Shown here one piece after another: positions 52,310 to 64,000 of a DNA stretch of 64,000 bases (positions are counted from its first letter, which is position 1; every line of letters begins with the position of its first letter). Both the position numbers and the translations under genes were made by a program. Under the pieces are notes generated by a model. The model was not told where the DNA came from, did not search any database, and worked only from the letters and a program-made list of their open reading frames with translations. This DNA comes from Liolophura sinensis. Its lineage: Eukaryota > Mollusca > Polyplacophora > Chitonida > Chitonidae. Where the stretch lies: the NCBI RefSeq assembly GCF_032854445.1, contig NC_088297.1, positions 10,440,163 to 10,504,162 of the forward strand. Reading direction: 5' to 3'.

Positions 52310-52401
52310 TGACAGTTATCAGCTGTTATGGCGGACAGAGGGCTCCTTTTCAAAGATTTGCTGAGCATATATCGGTTCCTGGAGGGATTATTTCTCATTG
52401 A

Positions 52402-54092
52402 TGAATGACAGGTGTAAAGTAGCGATGCCTTCCAATCAGATCAGATCAGATCAGAATCGATTGCTAAACGTATACAGGAATCTGCACCAATATGTTGTTC
52501 ATTTTCAGTAGACGTCTAAAGCATTTAACCTTCACGGCGAGAGTTAACTGTTAAGCTACAAAAACTTGCTGACACAGCTAAAATACATCTATTGCCCTGG
52601 ATGATGAAACGAAATGCATAAGAGCATCAAAGAGACGAATGACTTGTTTACAACAGGTACCAGAAACCGTGAATAGACTTGTTTGACAATGATATGTATC
52701 AAGGCTTGCAGTGTGTTGTCGAATCAATATTTTGCTACTTCGAACTGCATGTAACTTCTAAGATACAGATAGGTGGATAGCAAGTGTTAGTGAGTGTCAT
52801 GGTTTGTATATGTTGCTACAGACACTAACACTCTGCGTGCTACTGTAGCACTAAAATATTGTATTGTGCATGTTAGACTGTAAAGCGGTTTAATTTGCAG
52901 CTTTATCTAAATTGGTATGCCTGTGTTCTTGTGGTTTACCCCATGTAATTTGGATGCACCCAGAGGCCGTAGGCCTATGTCTTTTCCCAGGGATGGGGGC
53001 CGCAGTAATAAGTTGTGTCAGAGTGCTGAATGTGTACTGGCTGTTTCATATCCTACACCCCTTTGTATGAGAGAGTTAGTTTTAATTAACCTGAGGGAGA
53101 TAAGAAAAATGAAAAGTAAAAAATTTTATGAATTAAAAATAGTTGAAAGTTAATGAGATTTGGTCTGTATGATCCAAAGAATGTACCCAATCAACAAAAA
53201 ACACCTTGAGATTTTAAGAGGTGTGACCAGAAAAAAAATATCACAAAAAGTGTTTTTTTTTCTATCCATTCATACCCTCGTTAAACAATACTGTTTAAAC
53301 CCTGCTGTTAATTCTTCAGGGTGGAGAAGGTAATGAGATAGCTCTCTAGCCTCTGACTCTGTTCAGAGTCACCCCAGGGTTGGTGGGGATTGAGTGTGTG
53401 GGCTCTTTGCTCTTGGGTTAATAATCAAGATTGTATCGTGCATGTTATTCTGACTCTAATGCAGCCCTGTTTATAATGTGATATAGATAAACACAATGTT
53501 CATAAGCCATGTAATATGATGCATGTAAAAAATATCAAGACAGTATGAGAGTAGAAAAAATAGTTCACTCAGTCACTTGTCATCAAAGACATTTTTGTTG
53601 CTCTGGTAATGTTCTGAAACTGCCCAGAATAAATAAAAAATAAACTGAGGCAATACTTATGTAAAGGGTTGTTTTGTTTTGCCTGATTCATTTACTTTTT
53701 TGACATTAGGAGACACAACAAAGAACAGGAAACCTAGTAAAACATATTAAAGAATTGTATAATTTTATTAGTTGTTCAAATTTTATATGATTTAAAAAGA
53801 CCAGTGAAATATTCAGCTGGGGTATATGTGATAGGGTTTATAATAAGCATGAAGTGCACTAGAGGTGATGAGAGCGATTAAAAATGTTATGATTACACGT
53901 CCTTACCTCCTCACTGTGTGTGGGCACGTTGTTGTGGTGGCAAGCTACAAGGCCATCCGTAAAAAATTCTTTGGTGGGTGTAACCCAACCCTGTCAGAAA
54001 AAAACAGAGTACATGTAGGTCAGTGGGGGATTTTTGTTTATTCTGGCTAATGAAAAAGAGAGAAAATAAAGAAGGAAATTCTTTCAAAAGCT
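52402..54092. other. no gene recognised
   Basis: AT-rich unique-looking sequence; ATCAG repeat at 52436-52455. Short frames show no domain. Confidence 0.4.
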
Positions 54093-54318
54093 CAATAAAT
54101 ACCATAAATGCCCTAAAATTTCGCCCAAAAAAGTGCATTATTAGAGGCAAATAAATGTCACAAAATATTATTTTTGGTGCTGAAACTGACATTTTGCCAG
54201 TAGAATCCCATGCTCCATGCAGATCTCTACACTCTTTTCTAAAATCAATCGAACTCCCAGAATCAGGAAAAACGGGCAAGGTGGGCACGGACGGAATTTA
54301 TGGTCATTTAAGGTAGTT
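54093..54318 (+). mobile_element. MITE family M1, copy 2 (best preserved)
   Basis: Left end CATAAATGCCCTAAAATTTCG; the right end, reverse complemented, is TTAAATGACCATAAATTCCG (imperfect terminal inverted repeats). The interior shares GGCAAATAAATGTCACAAAA, TATTATTTTTGGTGCTG and CCCAGAATCAGGAAAAA with the 51.1-kb copy. About 225 bp, no coding capacity. Confidence 0.78.
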
Positions 54319-54635
54319 AAAGTAGGCCCCTTCTTTAGATGTTGGGTCTGGTTAGAAGACTATTTTTAATGATGATTCAGTGCTTGCACAGGTGATTGTG
54401 CAGTGAAGTTAATCACATTAGCCTGTGCGTGGGATGTTTTCCATGTTTGTGCTGTGACATTGCATGATAAAGGTACATTCATGTATCAGTGTACACAAAA
54501 GACGACAGAACAAACTCTTTTTGAGTCTCATTTCACTGATACACCCTATGAACATGAGGTATTACATTGCTTTAACATGATTGGATGATCCAGGCCACTT
54601 AACATGCTTCAGTCAGTGCACCAGGAAAAAGAGAG

Positions 54636-55080
54636 GTTCAACTCTCACAGGGTCTCATTTCTTTAATATATATCTTTATATGCTGTAATTTTCAGTGATC
54701 AGAGTTAATTTAGGCTTTATTCAGAACACCGAGGAAAACAGGTGTTCAACTCTCACAGGGTCTCATTTCTTTAATATATATCTTTATATGCTGTAATTTT
54801 CAGTGATCAGAGTTAATTTATGCTTTATTCAGAACACCGAGGAAAACAGGTGTTCAACTCTCACAGAGTCTCATTTCTTTAATATATAACTTTATATGCT
54901 GTAAGTTTCAGTGATCAGAGTTAATTTATGCTTTATTCCGTACACCGAGGAAAACAGGGGTTCAACTCTCACAGAGTCTCATTTCTTTAATATATAACTT
55001 TATATGCTGTAAGTTTCAGTGATCAGAGTTAATTTATGCTTTATTCCGTACACCGAGGAAAACAGGGGTTCAACTCTCAC
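54636..55080. repeat. 108-bp tandem repeat, 4 copies plus a partial
   Basis: GTTCAACTCTCACAG starts at 54636, 54744, 54852, 54960 and 55068, all exactly 108 bp apart. Each unit also holds TTTAATATATATCTTTATATGC and a pyrimidine-AG stretch (GTAATTTTCAG or GTAAGTTTCAG) that resembles a splice acceptor. Neighbouring copies pair up by shared variants (copies 3 and 4 share CCGTACACC). Confidence 0.95.
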
Positions 55081-55984
55081 AGGGTAATATTATAGCCGTT
55101 GACTTCATGCTGTGCCCATAAACCGCCCAAGGCTTAAACTGCGTAGCTCTATATCCATGCAGAGTGACTGTCAGATAGACAGGGCAGTGACATCAACGAG
55201 CCAAGCTACATGAAACAAAAAAGAAAAAGAAAAAAACTGACAAGAGTTTAAAAGGGATCATGGAATTTTGACCTGCACAGTGCACCGGGAACAAATGAAA
55301 ATACATGTATTTGACCGACAATATTATGTTATTACTCTACTAATGAGGTGAATGTTTTAAACAAGTGATGAGGAAGTTGTGACACTATTGTGATGGGTAA
55401 CAAAGGCTATGTTAATTGTGCATTGATTGTGCAACTTTTGTCTAGTTGCCATGCTGTATGTTTTTTTTTTGTCATATATTATTTAATGGTGTACAGGAAC
55501 CTTTATACTTTTAGTCTCGTTTTTGCCTAGTAATAATAATAATAGTAGTAGAAATAGCAATCAATTTTTTTTCTTTCAGAGAGAAATCAGTAAATTCATA
55601 TTATCAAACCAGTTTTTGTTGAGACACAAGTGTTGACATCTTCCTTTAAATGTTGACAGTTTGTGTTAACTTTGACCATTACTGAAAATCCAGTTGTTCT
55701 ATGTGAGCAAGGATGAGGCTAGTGTGAAGAGTTAAGTGTGAATACTGGTTGGAACAACCTGAGCTACCGTGAAAGTAAGAAAAAGTAACGTCAGCCGACA
55801 GGTAGATATTAGCCGAATAAATGGGCTTACATCATGTATAAAGCTTTGTTCAGGAATGGCATGATTCACATATTTTGGAAGCCTTAGTTGGAGAAGTTTT
55901 AACGCAAAACTGCATATTTTTGTGGAAAAAAGGTATACCAGGGAGCTGTGTGTACTTTACAGTTAACTGGTATTTAACTGACAT

Positions 55985-56145
55985 GTACATTAAATGACCT
56001 AAAAATTCAGCCACAAAAGAGCATATTTGGAGGCAAATAAATGTCATGAAATATTACCTCTGACGCTAACATTTCTTAAAATCAATAGAACTACCAAAAT
56101 CTGGAAAAATTTTAGGTCGATTAGGTAGGTCACATACCATAATTG
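55985..56145 (+). mobile_element. MITE family M1, copy 3 (shorter)
   Basis: Left end CATTAAATGACCTAAAAATT; right end AATTTTAGGTCGATTAGGTAGG; together they give a clear inverted repeat (TTAAATGACCTAAAA). Interior GGAGGCAAATAAATGTCATG matches the other copies. About 60 bp shorter than the 54.1-kb copy. Confidence 0.75.
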
Positions 56146-58029
56146 GGAAAAAGACCTTGTGGAATGGGATCAAATATCATTCCCTGGAGCAATCTAGATT
56201 GTGGCCTGACAGGTAACAGAGCTTTTGTTATTAGAGCAAGATAAAGTTTACCTTGCAGTTGTTGAAAACCTGGGCTGTGTGTTTCAAAAGTTTAAAAAAG
56301 AAAATTGCTTGCAGTGTTTGCCCAAGACATATTTTAAACATACGTTTAGTTGTAAGAAAGATTTTGTTGTGTAAAGCTGTTTTCTGTTCAGCTTGTTCAA
56401 CATTGACAGGTGCTTGTTCATGGAGACACTAGACCTGGAGTTCATGTATGTACATAGGCCTTTAGCATGCCAATACATGTATCATTATAACGTGCTATTA
56501 ATAGCTATCAGGCATTTACATTATTCATTCACCTGAAAAGCCCTGGATACCTTAATTCTCTTAATATGTGTGAACCATTTTCATACCTTCAAAATGAACT
56601 AAATATATACTAGCTGTTAAATAAATTAATTACATAGCAATACATGATATATATATATCTTTCAAGGAAATCAAGACACACATTGACAACGTGCAGGTAT
56701 TTAGTAGTATGTCGGTATTTTGAATACTTGTTTTGAAAGAAATTTAACTTGCATTCTGAGCATGCCAGAAAGACATAAAAAGTCATGGTCGTTTTAAGGC
56801 TGCCTGATCTGGGGGAGTTTTTCTGTGATGTCAAAACGGAAGCAGATCATGTCACTCGAGTATGAGCTGATAAAAAAACATGAATAACAACATTTCTCGA
56901 GTATGGCTGTCAAAAGTAAGTTATCCAAGTTGTCTGTACCGATACCAATAATTGTTTCAAATCAAAGGTGACAAAAACGCTATTAACTTTCCAGTCCCAG
57001 TTGAAAAAAGGTAACCGTAAGATGCACTCTACAACTTAGCTAAATTGTGTTTGTGGTGAAGAATTTTATTAAATAGATAACCCATCTGCTAGGTAACTAA
57101 ATAAAACAGATAATAAAACAAATATAACAGATAACTAAATCTGCTAGACCTTTGGCAGATAAATCAAATGAAAAGAAATAAACAATAATTATCAGCTTTT
57201 GGAGTAAGTGTTTTAATATACCGTATCGTGAATGCGTCACTGCACCATACACTGATACCTCGTACAATCCTGCACGCATGCCATTCAGTGTTGTGAATTG
57301 ATCTGGTAAGGCGTATGAAAATAGTCACTTTTGGGGCCAGTTTTGTATGATATTGTACGTTTATTTGCATTGCACGAAGCACGATACAAGTTGGCATCTT
57401 CTAGATGTTATCCAAACATTCTGGATATCTATAGACTAAAACGAGAGAAGGGGTAGAGTAAAATAGGTCCTCTCGTAGATGGCAATTACAGACAGCTGGT
57501 GTATGCTTCGCTGAAGTTGAATATCACCAAAGTGTGTAGACTAGTAAGAAAAAACGCAGGCCACTACCGTTAGATCTGTAGTAAGCATCTACTTAACGTC
57601 CATCTTATATGTGAGACGAGCATCGCATAGGCGTAGGCCAAAAGCACAAAAGCTGAAAGTTGTACTTAAGGTGCATTTTAAGCGATATAACCCCACCATG
57701 CAACGTCTGTAAGAGGAGGGGAAGGGTGCTTTTTTGATTTGGATGGGGACTAAATGTTGCTGTTCAACCAGAGTCTTTGCGCTGACATTCTCGATTCACC
57801 AGAAGTTAGCTCTTTGTCCACCCTACAGCGAAGCGGCAGTGAGCCATTGAACAGTGTGAAGGTATATACTGACTGCTGAGCATAGTTGCACACCGCATTT
57901 TCATCTGCAATGCACGTCACCATTGTCTTATGCAGCGTTGTTGGGGACTTGTAATCTGTACCAAATTGTAGCCCAAGGTATATACATGTACAATCCGTGG
58001 CATACGAACATATTCAAGCTACGAATCTA
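56146..58029. other. no gene recognised
   Basis: AT-rich; short (AT)n at about 56648-56660. No exon, SINE or array recognised. Confidence 0.4.
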
Positions 58030-58320
58030 AGACCTTAAAAGAGGAAGTTGTAACTTCCTCGCTTGGCGTTCAACATGAAGTGGACAGAAGAACGACTGGT
58101 TGACCTGTATCAGTATAATGGCTCGGGCGGGGCAACTTACTTGCATTCGGTAAGGCGTCTCAGTGAAGCAGCACTAGATGATAGAGCAGTGGAAATCCGC
58201 CCTGCAACAAAGAGGCACATCACATGCACTCTAAGGATTCTTTCGTCGCCATATGACTGAAAAATTGTTAAGTACGACGTTAAACCCCAAGCACTAACTC
58301 ATTCACTCGAGCTACGGGTA
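58030..58320 (+). mobile_element. SINE type C, near full length
   Basis: CTTGGCGTTCAACATGAAGT, ACGACTGGTTGACCTGTATC, AGTATAATGGCTCGGGCGGG, then CATATGACTGAAAAATTGTT, AAGTACGACGTTAAACCCCA and AGCACTAACTCATTCACTC. Related pieces at 14.15 kb and 50.92 kb. The 65-codon frame across it (58063-58260) is a transposon shadow. Confidence 0.78.
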
Positions 58321-59187
58321 ATAGTTTTCCCGCCAGAAGTGTTAAAGTGACATCACCCTAATTTCAGAAATAGAAACTTAAACCCATTCGTTTCACCTAC
58401 ATGTATACAGAGGGCAACTGGACAAGGCTAGTGAACTTTGTCTTATACAACTAAATTAAGGGAAGATTATACGCTATATAGGGTTTCTGAGGAACGACTG
58501 CACGCAAAATTTTACATTGTATATGTATATACAGGTGCTTGTTAAATGGAAAGTCTTATTCATGGTTAATTGCTGCTGTCTTTTATTCAACCACCGCTGT
58601 AGAGAAACTGTAGGGCATGATAATAGTAAACTTTCTTGTGCACGTATACCTGCGTTATGCACATACCAGATTGCAGTGTCATGGTGATTGAAGTCTGGCT
58701 ACCTGTGTGTTTACGTACGCACAACATTATATATATATATACAGTGTCGATCCATGCATATACACGAGGGACTGAATGCTACATATATTTATACACCTCC
58801 ATGGCTTATAGCCCGTGCACAGGTGTTACATTGCTTGTGGTTTATGTAACCCCACCCACATCCTAAAATAATGACCAGTGTGAACCGGCCTCATTATGGA
58901 CAGGCGCCAGAGTTGCCTGGATGACTTTCTGACCCTTTTGCACTGAACAGCTGCATATGATATTGCGATACAACGTCGACTGTTTTGTCTTTGTAATTTT
59001 GTCTTTCGTCAGTTTGTAAACATTCCTGTTGTCATACAGATGTATCATTACGTACGGCGTAAAAGGTCAGCATATCATCAGTAAATTATAAACTCTCATT
59101 ATTATTTGGAACAGGTTCAAAATGAAAAATTTTTGCTGTAGTTTGCACACTGAAAATTTCAACACAAAAACAATATATGCAACGCTG

Positions 59188-59420
59188 TACCGGGGACTCC
59201 GTGGCTCAGTTGGTTAGCGCCGCTAACGCACCGTAATGACCGAGGAGTCGCTCACATTGTGGTCGCTTCCTCTCTGGTCGTACGTGGGAAGGTCTTCCAG
59301 AAGCCTTCGAATGCTTGTGGGTTTTCCCCCGGGCTGTGCCGGGTTTACTCCTCCCCCATAATGCTCTTGAGAAATATTCTTGAGTACGGCGTAAAACAAC
59401 AATCAAATAAATAAATAAGT
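59188..59420 (+). mobile_element. SINE type A, near full length
   Basis: Head GGGACTCCGTGGCTCAGTTG then GTTAGCGCCGCTAACGCACC (clear A box GTGGCTCAGTTGG), body with GTCGTACGTGGGAAGGTCTT and TTTTCCCCCGGGCTGTGCCG, tail TATTCTTGAGTACGGCGTAA and (AAATA)n. Best reference copy of the family in the window. Confidence 0.93.
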
Positions 59421-60477
59421 TATTGTATTTGGGTAAACGTTAAGTACATGTATCCAGGTGATATACAGATGCACGGATTTTAACTGTGGACATCACCAGC
59501 TAAAGCATATATCCCTTTGGATTTGGTAAAGCATCTGTGCAACATTGAGTCACCAGTTTTGAAATGGGGACCTTTTGAGCTGTGTATGAAATAATTTATA
59601 GCTGACTTCTCTCGATGGCATTTAGAAGCTGGGTTGGATAACATAAGATATATTGATCACCACTTCTGTTTGTTCAGTATAAATAATAAATACATGTAGA
59701 ATGAATAGAATTGTGATCCCAATAGATCTTATGTTATAATTTATGGCCGATCTCGACAAATCGGTCATTGAAATCATATCAAAATTTGTATAAGTACAAT
59801 TAGCATGTAGGAGTGAAAGGAAAGAAACCGAAACATGCCGTTTTTCAGCATGTTAACAGTGGGCTTCAGTTCAGGGTTGATTCAGATAGAAAGTGGAGGG
59901 GGGAGTGAGGGGAGGGGGAGTTACTCTCTCTATGTTATCATGTGATCACGGTATACATCTATACACAAAAGCACACATGTTACCATTATATATGTCACAT
60001 GCGTCTCTGAGAACGGCTGAACTTTTTACCTGTAGATTATGGGGGCCTGTGGTAACGATCTTGTGGATTACAATCCAGGTGTATATAATGCTTTTAGCAA
60101 GGCGGATTTTAGCATATATGTTAGCATGTGACATTGGTATATATAAATAGCCACAATATCCATTAAGCTAACATTGTGAACTTAAACTGTCGGTTAAGAC
60201 ACCAGCACATATATTAAGTCATCTGGATAATTACTCATGCACTACTATAAGAAAGGAAATAAGTAAAAAAAATACGACCTATGCATGCAATGACGAAGAA
60301 AAAGTTCAAACGCGACAAGTAGGATAAAGCAGAATGTTTAGGGTGTGCAAAAGTAGGAAATACATGAAAAGGGGGGGGGGGGGGGGGAGGGCACTATCGC
60401 AGTCTATCATGATCAAGTGAGGGTCCAGATATCGCCGAGGATCCGGGAGATTTCACACATAACGTTGGTAGAGAGAG
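59421..60477. other. no gene recognised; poly-G tract
   Basis: Unique-looking sequence with a G-rich stretch at 59897-59922 and a poly-G tract of about 17 at 60370-60387. No exon recognised. Confidence 0.4.
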
Positions 60478-60600
60478 AATTTATGGTGGGAGAAAACTTT
60501 GCAGAGCCTGGGGGAAACCCACGACCATCCGCAGGTTGCTGCAGACCTTCTCACCTACGGTCGGAGAGGTAGCCAAGGAAGTTCGTGGGTTATTGCGCCG
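60478..60600 (-). mobile_element. SINE type A fragment
   Basis: Reverse complement of the type A body: TTTATGGTGGGAGAAAAC, CCTGGGGGAAACCCACGACC, ATCCGCAGGTTGCTGCAGAC. A poly-C tract follows at 60606-60622. With the poly-G at 60370-60387 it makes an inverted homopolymer pair around the SINE. Confidence 0.85.
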
Positions 60601-60622
60601 TGCTACCCCCCCCCCCCCCCTC

Positions 60623-62002
60623 CCCCCACCTTCCTACGGCCTGTTCTCAGTATATTACAGCCAACACGTAATTATATAGTACTGCACAGACGTCTTTCTG
60701 CTTTGCTTTTCAGGATATGCCACAAGTTGATTACCTTTGTTTGATTTATATGCTAAATGCGAAGGGTGAGACGACGGGCCTAAATATCATGGACAGTTGG
60801 CTGGTTTATCCTGTCTTGTGGATTTAAATGTCAGCTATACTGCTGTCTGCATATAAAACTATACATAGCCTGACAAAACACAGAGATACAAGTGTATAAT
60901 AGGAAGAACATGGCTTGTGCTATGTAGTTAATAGATCAGTTAGCTTGCGAATCCCAGGTATCAATGGAACAATATATTACTGTGTAATGCAGGCTATACT
61001 ATAACGGCAGGCATCGTACAGCGGTGGGCTATACATGCATTGTCGTCGCATTAATACTTAGATTCTCTAGTTTAATTCATGAACTTAAGTCTCAAAAGGA
61101 ACTGTGTAGAATTAAAAAAAGTATGTAATTTGTGGTCGACGAGAAGAACCAGGAAATCTGGAACACTGACGTTACAGTGTTTTTTGCCACAAAACTATAC
61201 ACGCTGCATGGATAGAAACAATCCCAAGTCGCTTTGGAAGGAAGTGTATTACGCAATTTGCAGAGGTCCAACAGCCCGTCAGAAATTTCGAAGACCGCAG
61301 GGAGATTATTCGTCTGATATATCGGTGAAAATAAATATATGCCCTTATCTGGGAAAGTCTTGTGTGGTAAACATTCTGTTAATATTCAATGATACACAAG
61401 AGGCAGTAATAGTAAGGAATAAATGCACGGTATTTGTCGTACTGACGTTCGTAGGTTGGTCACATAACGGACATTTGCTTGTGGAGGATTTTCAGACGTT
61501 TGCTTCTGCGCCATATTAAATTCTTTTTTACTCGCGCTGTAGCGGAAAGTTACAGGATATTAATTAAGTCCAAAGAGTATTTGTGGAGTTGTCTTACAGG
61601 TATGTTTGTTGTAATATAGCATTGTACTTGGTATTGCATGGCGGCTAGAACTTAGCTGAGGCTTGTGATGAATTTCAAATGGTGTCCAGTGTTGACTATC
61701 CATACAGGTGTTGGAAGTTTCCATGATTTGCATGTTGGTACCCTCTACTATATATGGAACAAGGGATCTATATTTATCAGCTACCTTTTTCATGTAATAG
61801 GCTGTGTTACGCCAACCGACTTCATTGTAAGTGGGTATGCCTAAATATGTCGCCTTATGCATTAGGTCTATAATTACTTAGCAATCTTGCTATTAGGTGT
61901 TGGAGGAGCCGTTATGCAATGTCTTTGTGAAATTTTGGCACTTGAGCTTATCTTCCCCCCTTTTGATTTCGTGTTTAGGACTCGGCTGAAGATTTGTAAA
62001 CA
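60623..62002. other. upstream region of the 62-kb gene
   Basis: No exon recognised. A 146-codon plus-strand frame at 61079-61519 has no recognisable domain or codon signal that I can judge. TTTCGTGTTTAG|GACTCGG ending at 61979 is a plausible acceptor opening the coding exon at 62003. Confidence 0.35.
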
Positions 62003-62715
62003 ATGGTTCAGAAAAACGGCAAGTGTGGTCTGAATAACGGCGCCACCATGAAGTTCGGCGAAACGAACTACCTGATGAAGCGACAAACCTCAGGATTCTT
62101 CATCCGTAAGTTGTTTAACGGAGGGCAGGGTTTGGAATCGGATTACGAACTGACGTCCAAAGGCGACGTCAATATCGCGAACTCATCCCCTGTGTGCTGG
62201 GAGCTAGAGTCCCTACGTGACGTCGAAGACGCCGGAGGCGCCGGCATTCCAGTGCAGCTGGCCAACGACCGGGGCCTCGTCTACGTATCTCTGAACAAGC
62301 ACAAACGTTGGGACCTTCTGGAGAAGTTAAAGGATCATATGCAGTTTAGGAGGATGTTTGAAGAGAAGTTGAACAGCATCAACAGCCCTGTACTGGGAAT
62401 TACACTGGTGGAGAAATATGGGGACTACCTTCACGGTCATTTGTCTTCCAAGGACGCTTGCAGCTGTATAAGCTACGAATCGGACGTGGCTTGGAATGCT
62501 CTTCCAATCGAGTCGAGGAGAAAGGCATCTTTCCCGTGGGAATTGCGCGATAAATCCAAGCAGATGAGTCCGGACTCTGAAGAAATGTTCAAAGCCCCAA
62601 AAAAGTCTGCTTCTCATAATCAGCATTATAGAGGAGTACAACGACATCACTCAGCCGATAGAAAATTACTGTCCCAAAGCTCCAAGAAGGAGAAAACACC
62701 AACGAAACCTTTAAG
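62003..62715 (+). CDS. 5' coding exon of an unrecognised gene, partial
   Basis: Frame of 237 full codons from ATG at 62003 to a donor at 62716 (CCTTTAAG|GTACAG, phase 2). Beyond the donor the frame turns into Cys/Ser/Leu-rich sequence and stops at 62806, so 62715 is the more likely exon end and the rest lies outside the window. The exon is richer in GC than its flanks. Two in-frame starts exist: ATG 62003 (AACAATGG) and ATG 62048, codon 16, in the near-ideal context GCCACCATGA. The protein has SGFFIRKLFNGG early, then LNKHKRWDLLEKLKDHMQFR with a helical, charged look, and a Lys/Ser-rich end (SSKKEKTPTKPLR). I do not recognise the family. No signal peptide or membrane segment. Confidence 0.6.
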
Positions 62716-64000
62716 GTACAGCACGGTTTCTTGGTGTGTCTTGTCTCAAGATTGCTGTGACGCACTGCACGTGTTGATTTTATCTCGTAATATACCATTG
62801 TCATAATTCTTTTACAACTCTCCTCACTCTTTTTATCGTTTACTGAAGAGGAAATGGTTTTCCGTTTGTTTCATTTCTGTTTTCCATTTCCTTCCCTAGC
62901 CCTCCAGAGATGCATGTTGCAATCCATCCATTTGTCCTTAGTGCCATTCTGTCAACTGTACACCTTGCTTCCGTAGTCGTTGGTGTTATTCCAGTTGTAA
63001 TCAGTGTATAGATCTGTTGGTTAATCAGTTCGCATTTCGCCTTCAAACTGGCTACGTATGATACATAAGGTGGCTTCATTTGGCCAGACAGGCTGTATAT
63101 ATGTGATCGTGACAGTAATCATGGCCACTCTAGCGTAATTCAACATCCCCGTTTCTTTTTGTGTCTTTTACAGTTACACTTATTTAATACAAAGGTGATC
63201 GTTGTAGACGAATTTTAGTTACCTGTGTTCGGGCAACGGTGAGAGGATTTTGCATGTACATCTCCCCTCCCGCCCTTGTTCAGTTTCACCAAGCCTATCG
63301 TCACAATCATTTGCATGTTAGTTCATCAAGGTAAGCCATATTGTTCGCATCTAAATCATAGGTTTTGGTGGTTATCTTATGCCAATCTTGTAAACGCAAT
63401 TACTTTTGACTCATTTCCTGTCACGCATGTACATGGTTGGTACGTTTGACTCACTTCCAAAACAAAACTATCTTTATTTCACATTCCTCATGTCTGTTGG
63501 GCGTATCCGTAAGTTTTTTTTTTACGGTGAACATTCCTTTCCCTTACCCAAACTTGTAAATCTGCACATTGTCTCAATGAGTACTCCGTCCAACTAATGG
63601 ACCTGGCACAATGGTGCCTGGTAACTGAGCATAACGGGTTGAACATTCTGATATATTCCCAAGGTCTTCTCCATGCTTGCCTGATGTAATACAGTCCAAA
63701 AACTGTGAGAACATGATTCCCGTCGGGCCTTCACATTACATGCATGGATATTCTTTCCACAGATTTTACACTGTACTTGTACCGCACATAGAATTTTTAA
63801 CGTGGCACACAATAACGTGTGTTGGTTTGGTTGTGGGGTTGTGAACCAACTCTTCGTTATTCCCTTCCATTAACGGCCTGTGTGTGTAGCACACACCATG
63901 GTAAAGTTTCACACTTTAGGTGCCATTACATTAATCTATTTGGTGTGTTTGACACAGTTCGCCTTTGGTTTCATTCCATTTGTCGTGTACGTGCTGAATC
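62716..64000. other. probable first intron of the 62-kb gene
   Basis: No further exon convincingly follows in phase 2 before the window ends. No SINE or tandem array recognised. Confidence 0.4.

Noticed and set aside
58063-58260. 65-codon frame MAFNMKWTEERLVDLYQ...
   Set aside because: Lies wholly inside the type C SINE.
61079-61519. 146-codon plus-strand frame upstream of the 62-kb exon
   Set aside because: No domain, no splice support and ordinary AT-rich composition; kept only as a note.

Overview
This is a window of animal nuclear DNA: AT-rich, with spliced genes (GT-AG introns), (AAATA)n-tailed SINEs, MITE-like elements and many minisatellites. The commonest SINE has a tRNA-like head, a body containing CAACCTGCGGATGGTCGTGG, and a tail TTCTTGAGTACGGCGTAAAA followed by (AAATA)n. 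From memory this type is common in molluscs, so I read the window as a lophotrochozoan, most likely a mollusc. That assignment is an inference. I saw no prokaryotic operons, CRISPR arrays or viral genes.

Three genes can be reconstructed exon by exon. (1) An aquaporin on the minus strand (11403-19722, 6 coding exons, 334 codons). (2) A second aquaporin on the plus strand (22227-26147, 6 coding exons, 322 codons). They lie head to head, about 2.5 kb apart, and internal exons 2-5 have identical lengths in both (188, 205, 81 and 112 nt), so they are an inverted duplicate pair. The plus copy keeps the classical water-selective filter (F/H/C/R); the minus copy is altered (F/L/G/R). (3) Protein disulfide isomerase A6 (PDIA6/P5) on the plus strand (29868-44354, 12 coding exons, 448 codons), with two CGHC active sites, a signal peptide assembled across intron 1, a KTEL C-terminus and UPR-type elements (TGACGTGG; CCAAT-N9-ACACG) just upstream of the start codon.

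Two further candidates are an unrecognised 310-residue single-exon ORF (6190-7122, minus) and a 5' coding exon of an unrecognised gene that leaves the window (62003-62715, plus).

The rest is mostly repeats. There are tandem arrays at 1-525 (32 bp), 2040-3270 (about 43 bp), 9770-10680 (with a 299-bp higher-order copy), 13329-13862 (CTGA), 15342-15566 (38 bp), 24347-24651 (38 bp), 39394-40684 (43 bp), 46617-50394 (41 bp, about 92 copies) and 54636-55080 (108 bp). There are three SINE types, a MITE family with members at 51.1, 54.1 and 56.0 kb and a probable partial copy at 20.4 kb, two other inverted-repeat elements, and a three-copy dispersed element of about 240 bp.

The most striking pattern is that five of the tandem duplications fall exactly on exon edges of the three spliced genes. 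These are the acceptor of AQP(+) exon 3 (8 copies), the coding end of AQP(+) exon 6, the donor of AQP(-) exon 3, the acceptor of PDIA6 exon 6, and the donor of PDIA6 exon 10 (3 copies). They create decoy or dead splice sites beside the real ones. All exon models were read by eye from reading frame, splice phase and family similarity; no RNA evidence was available.
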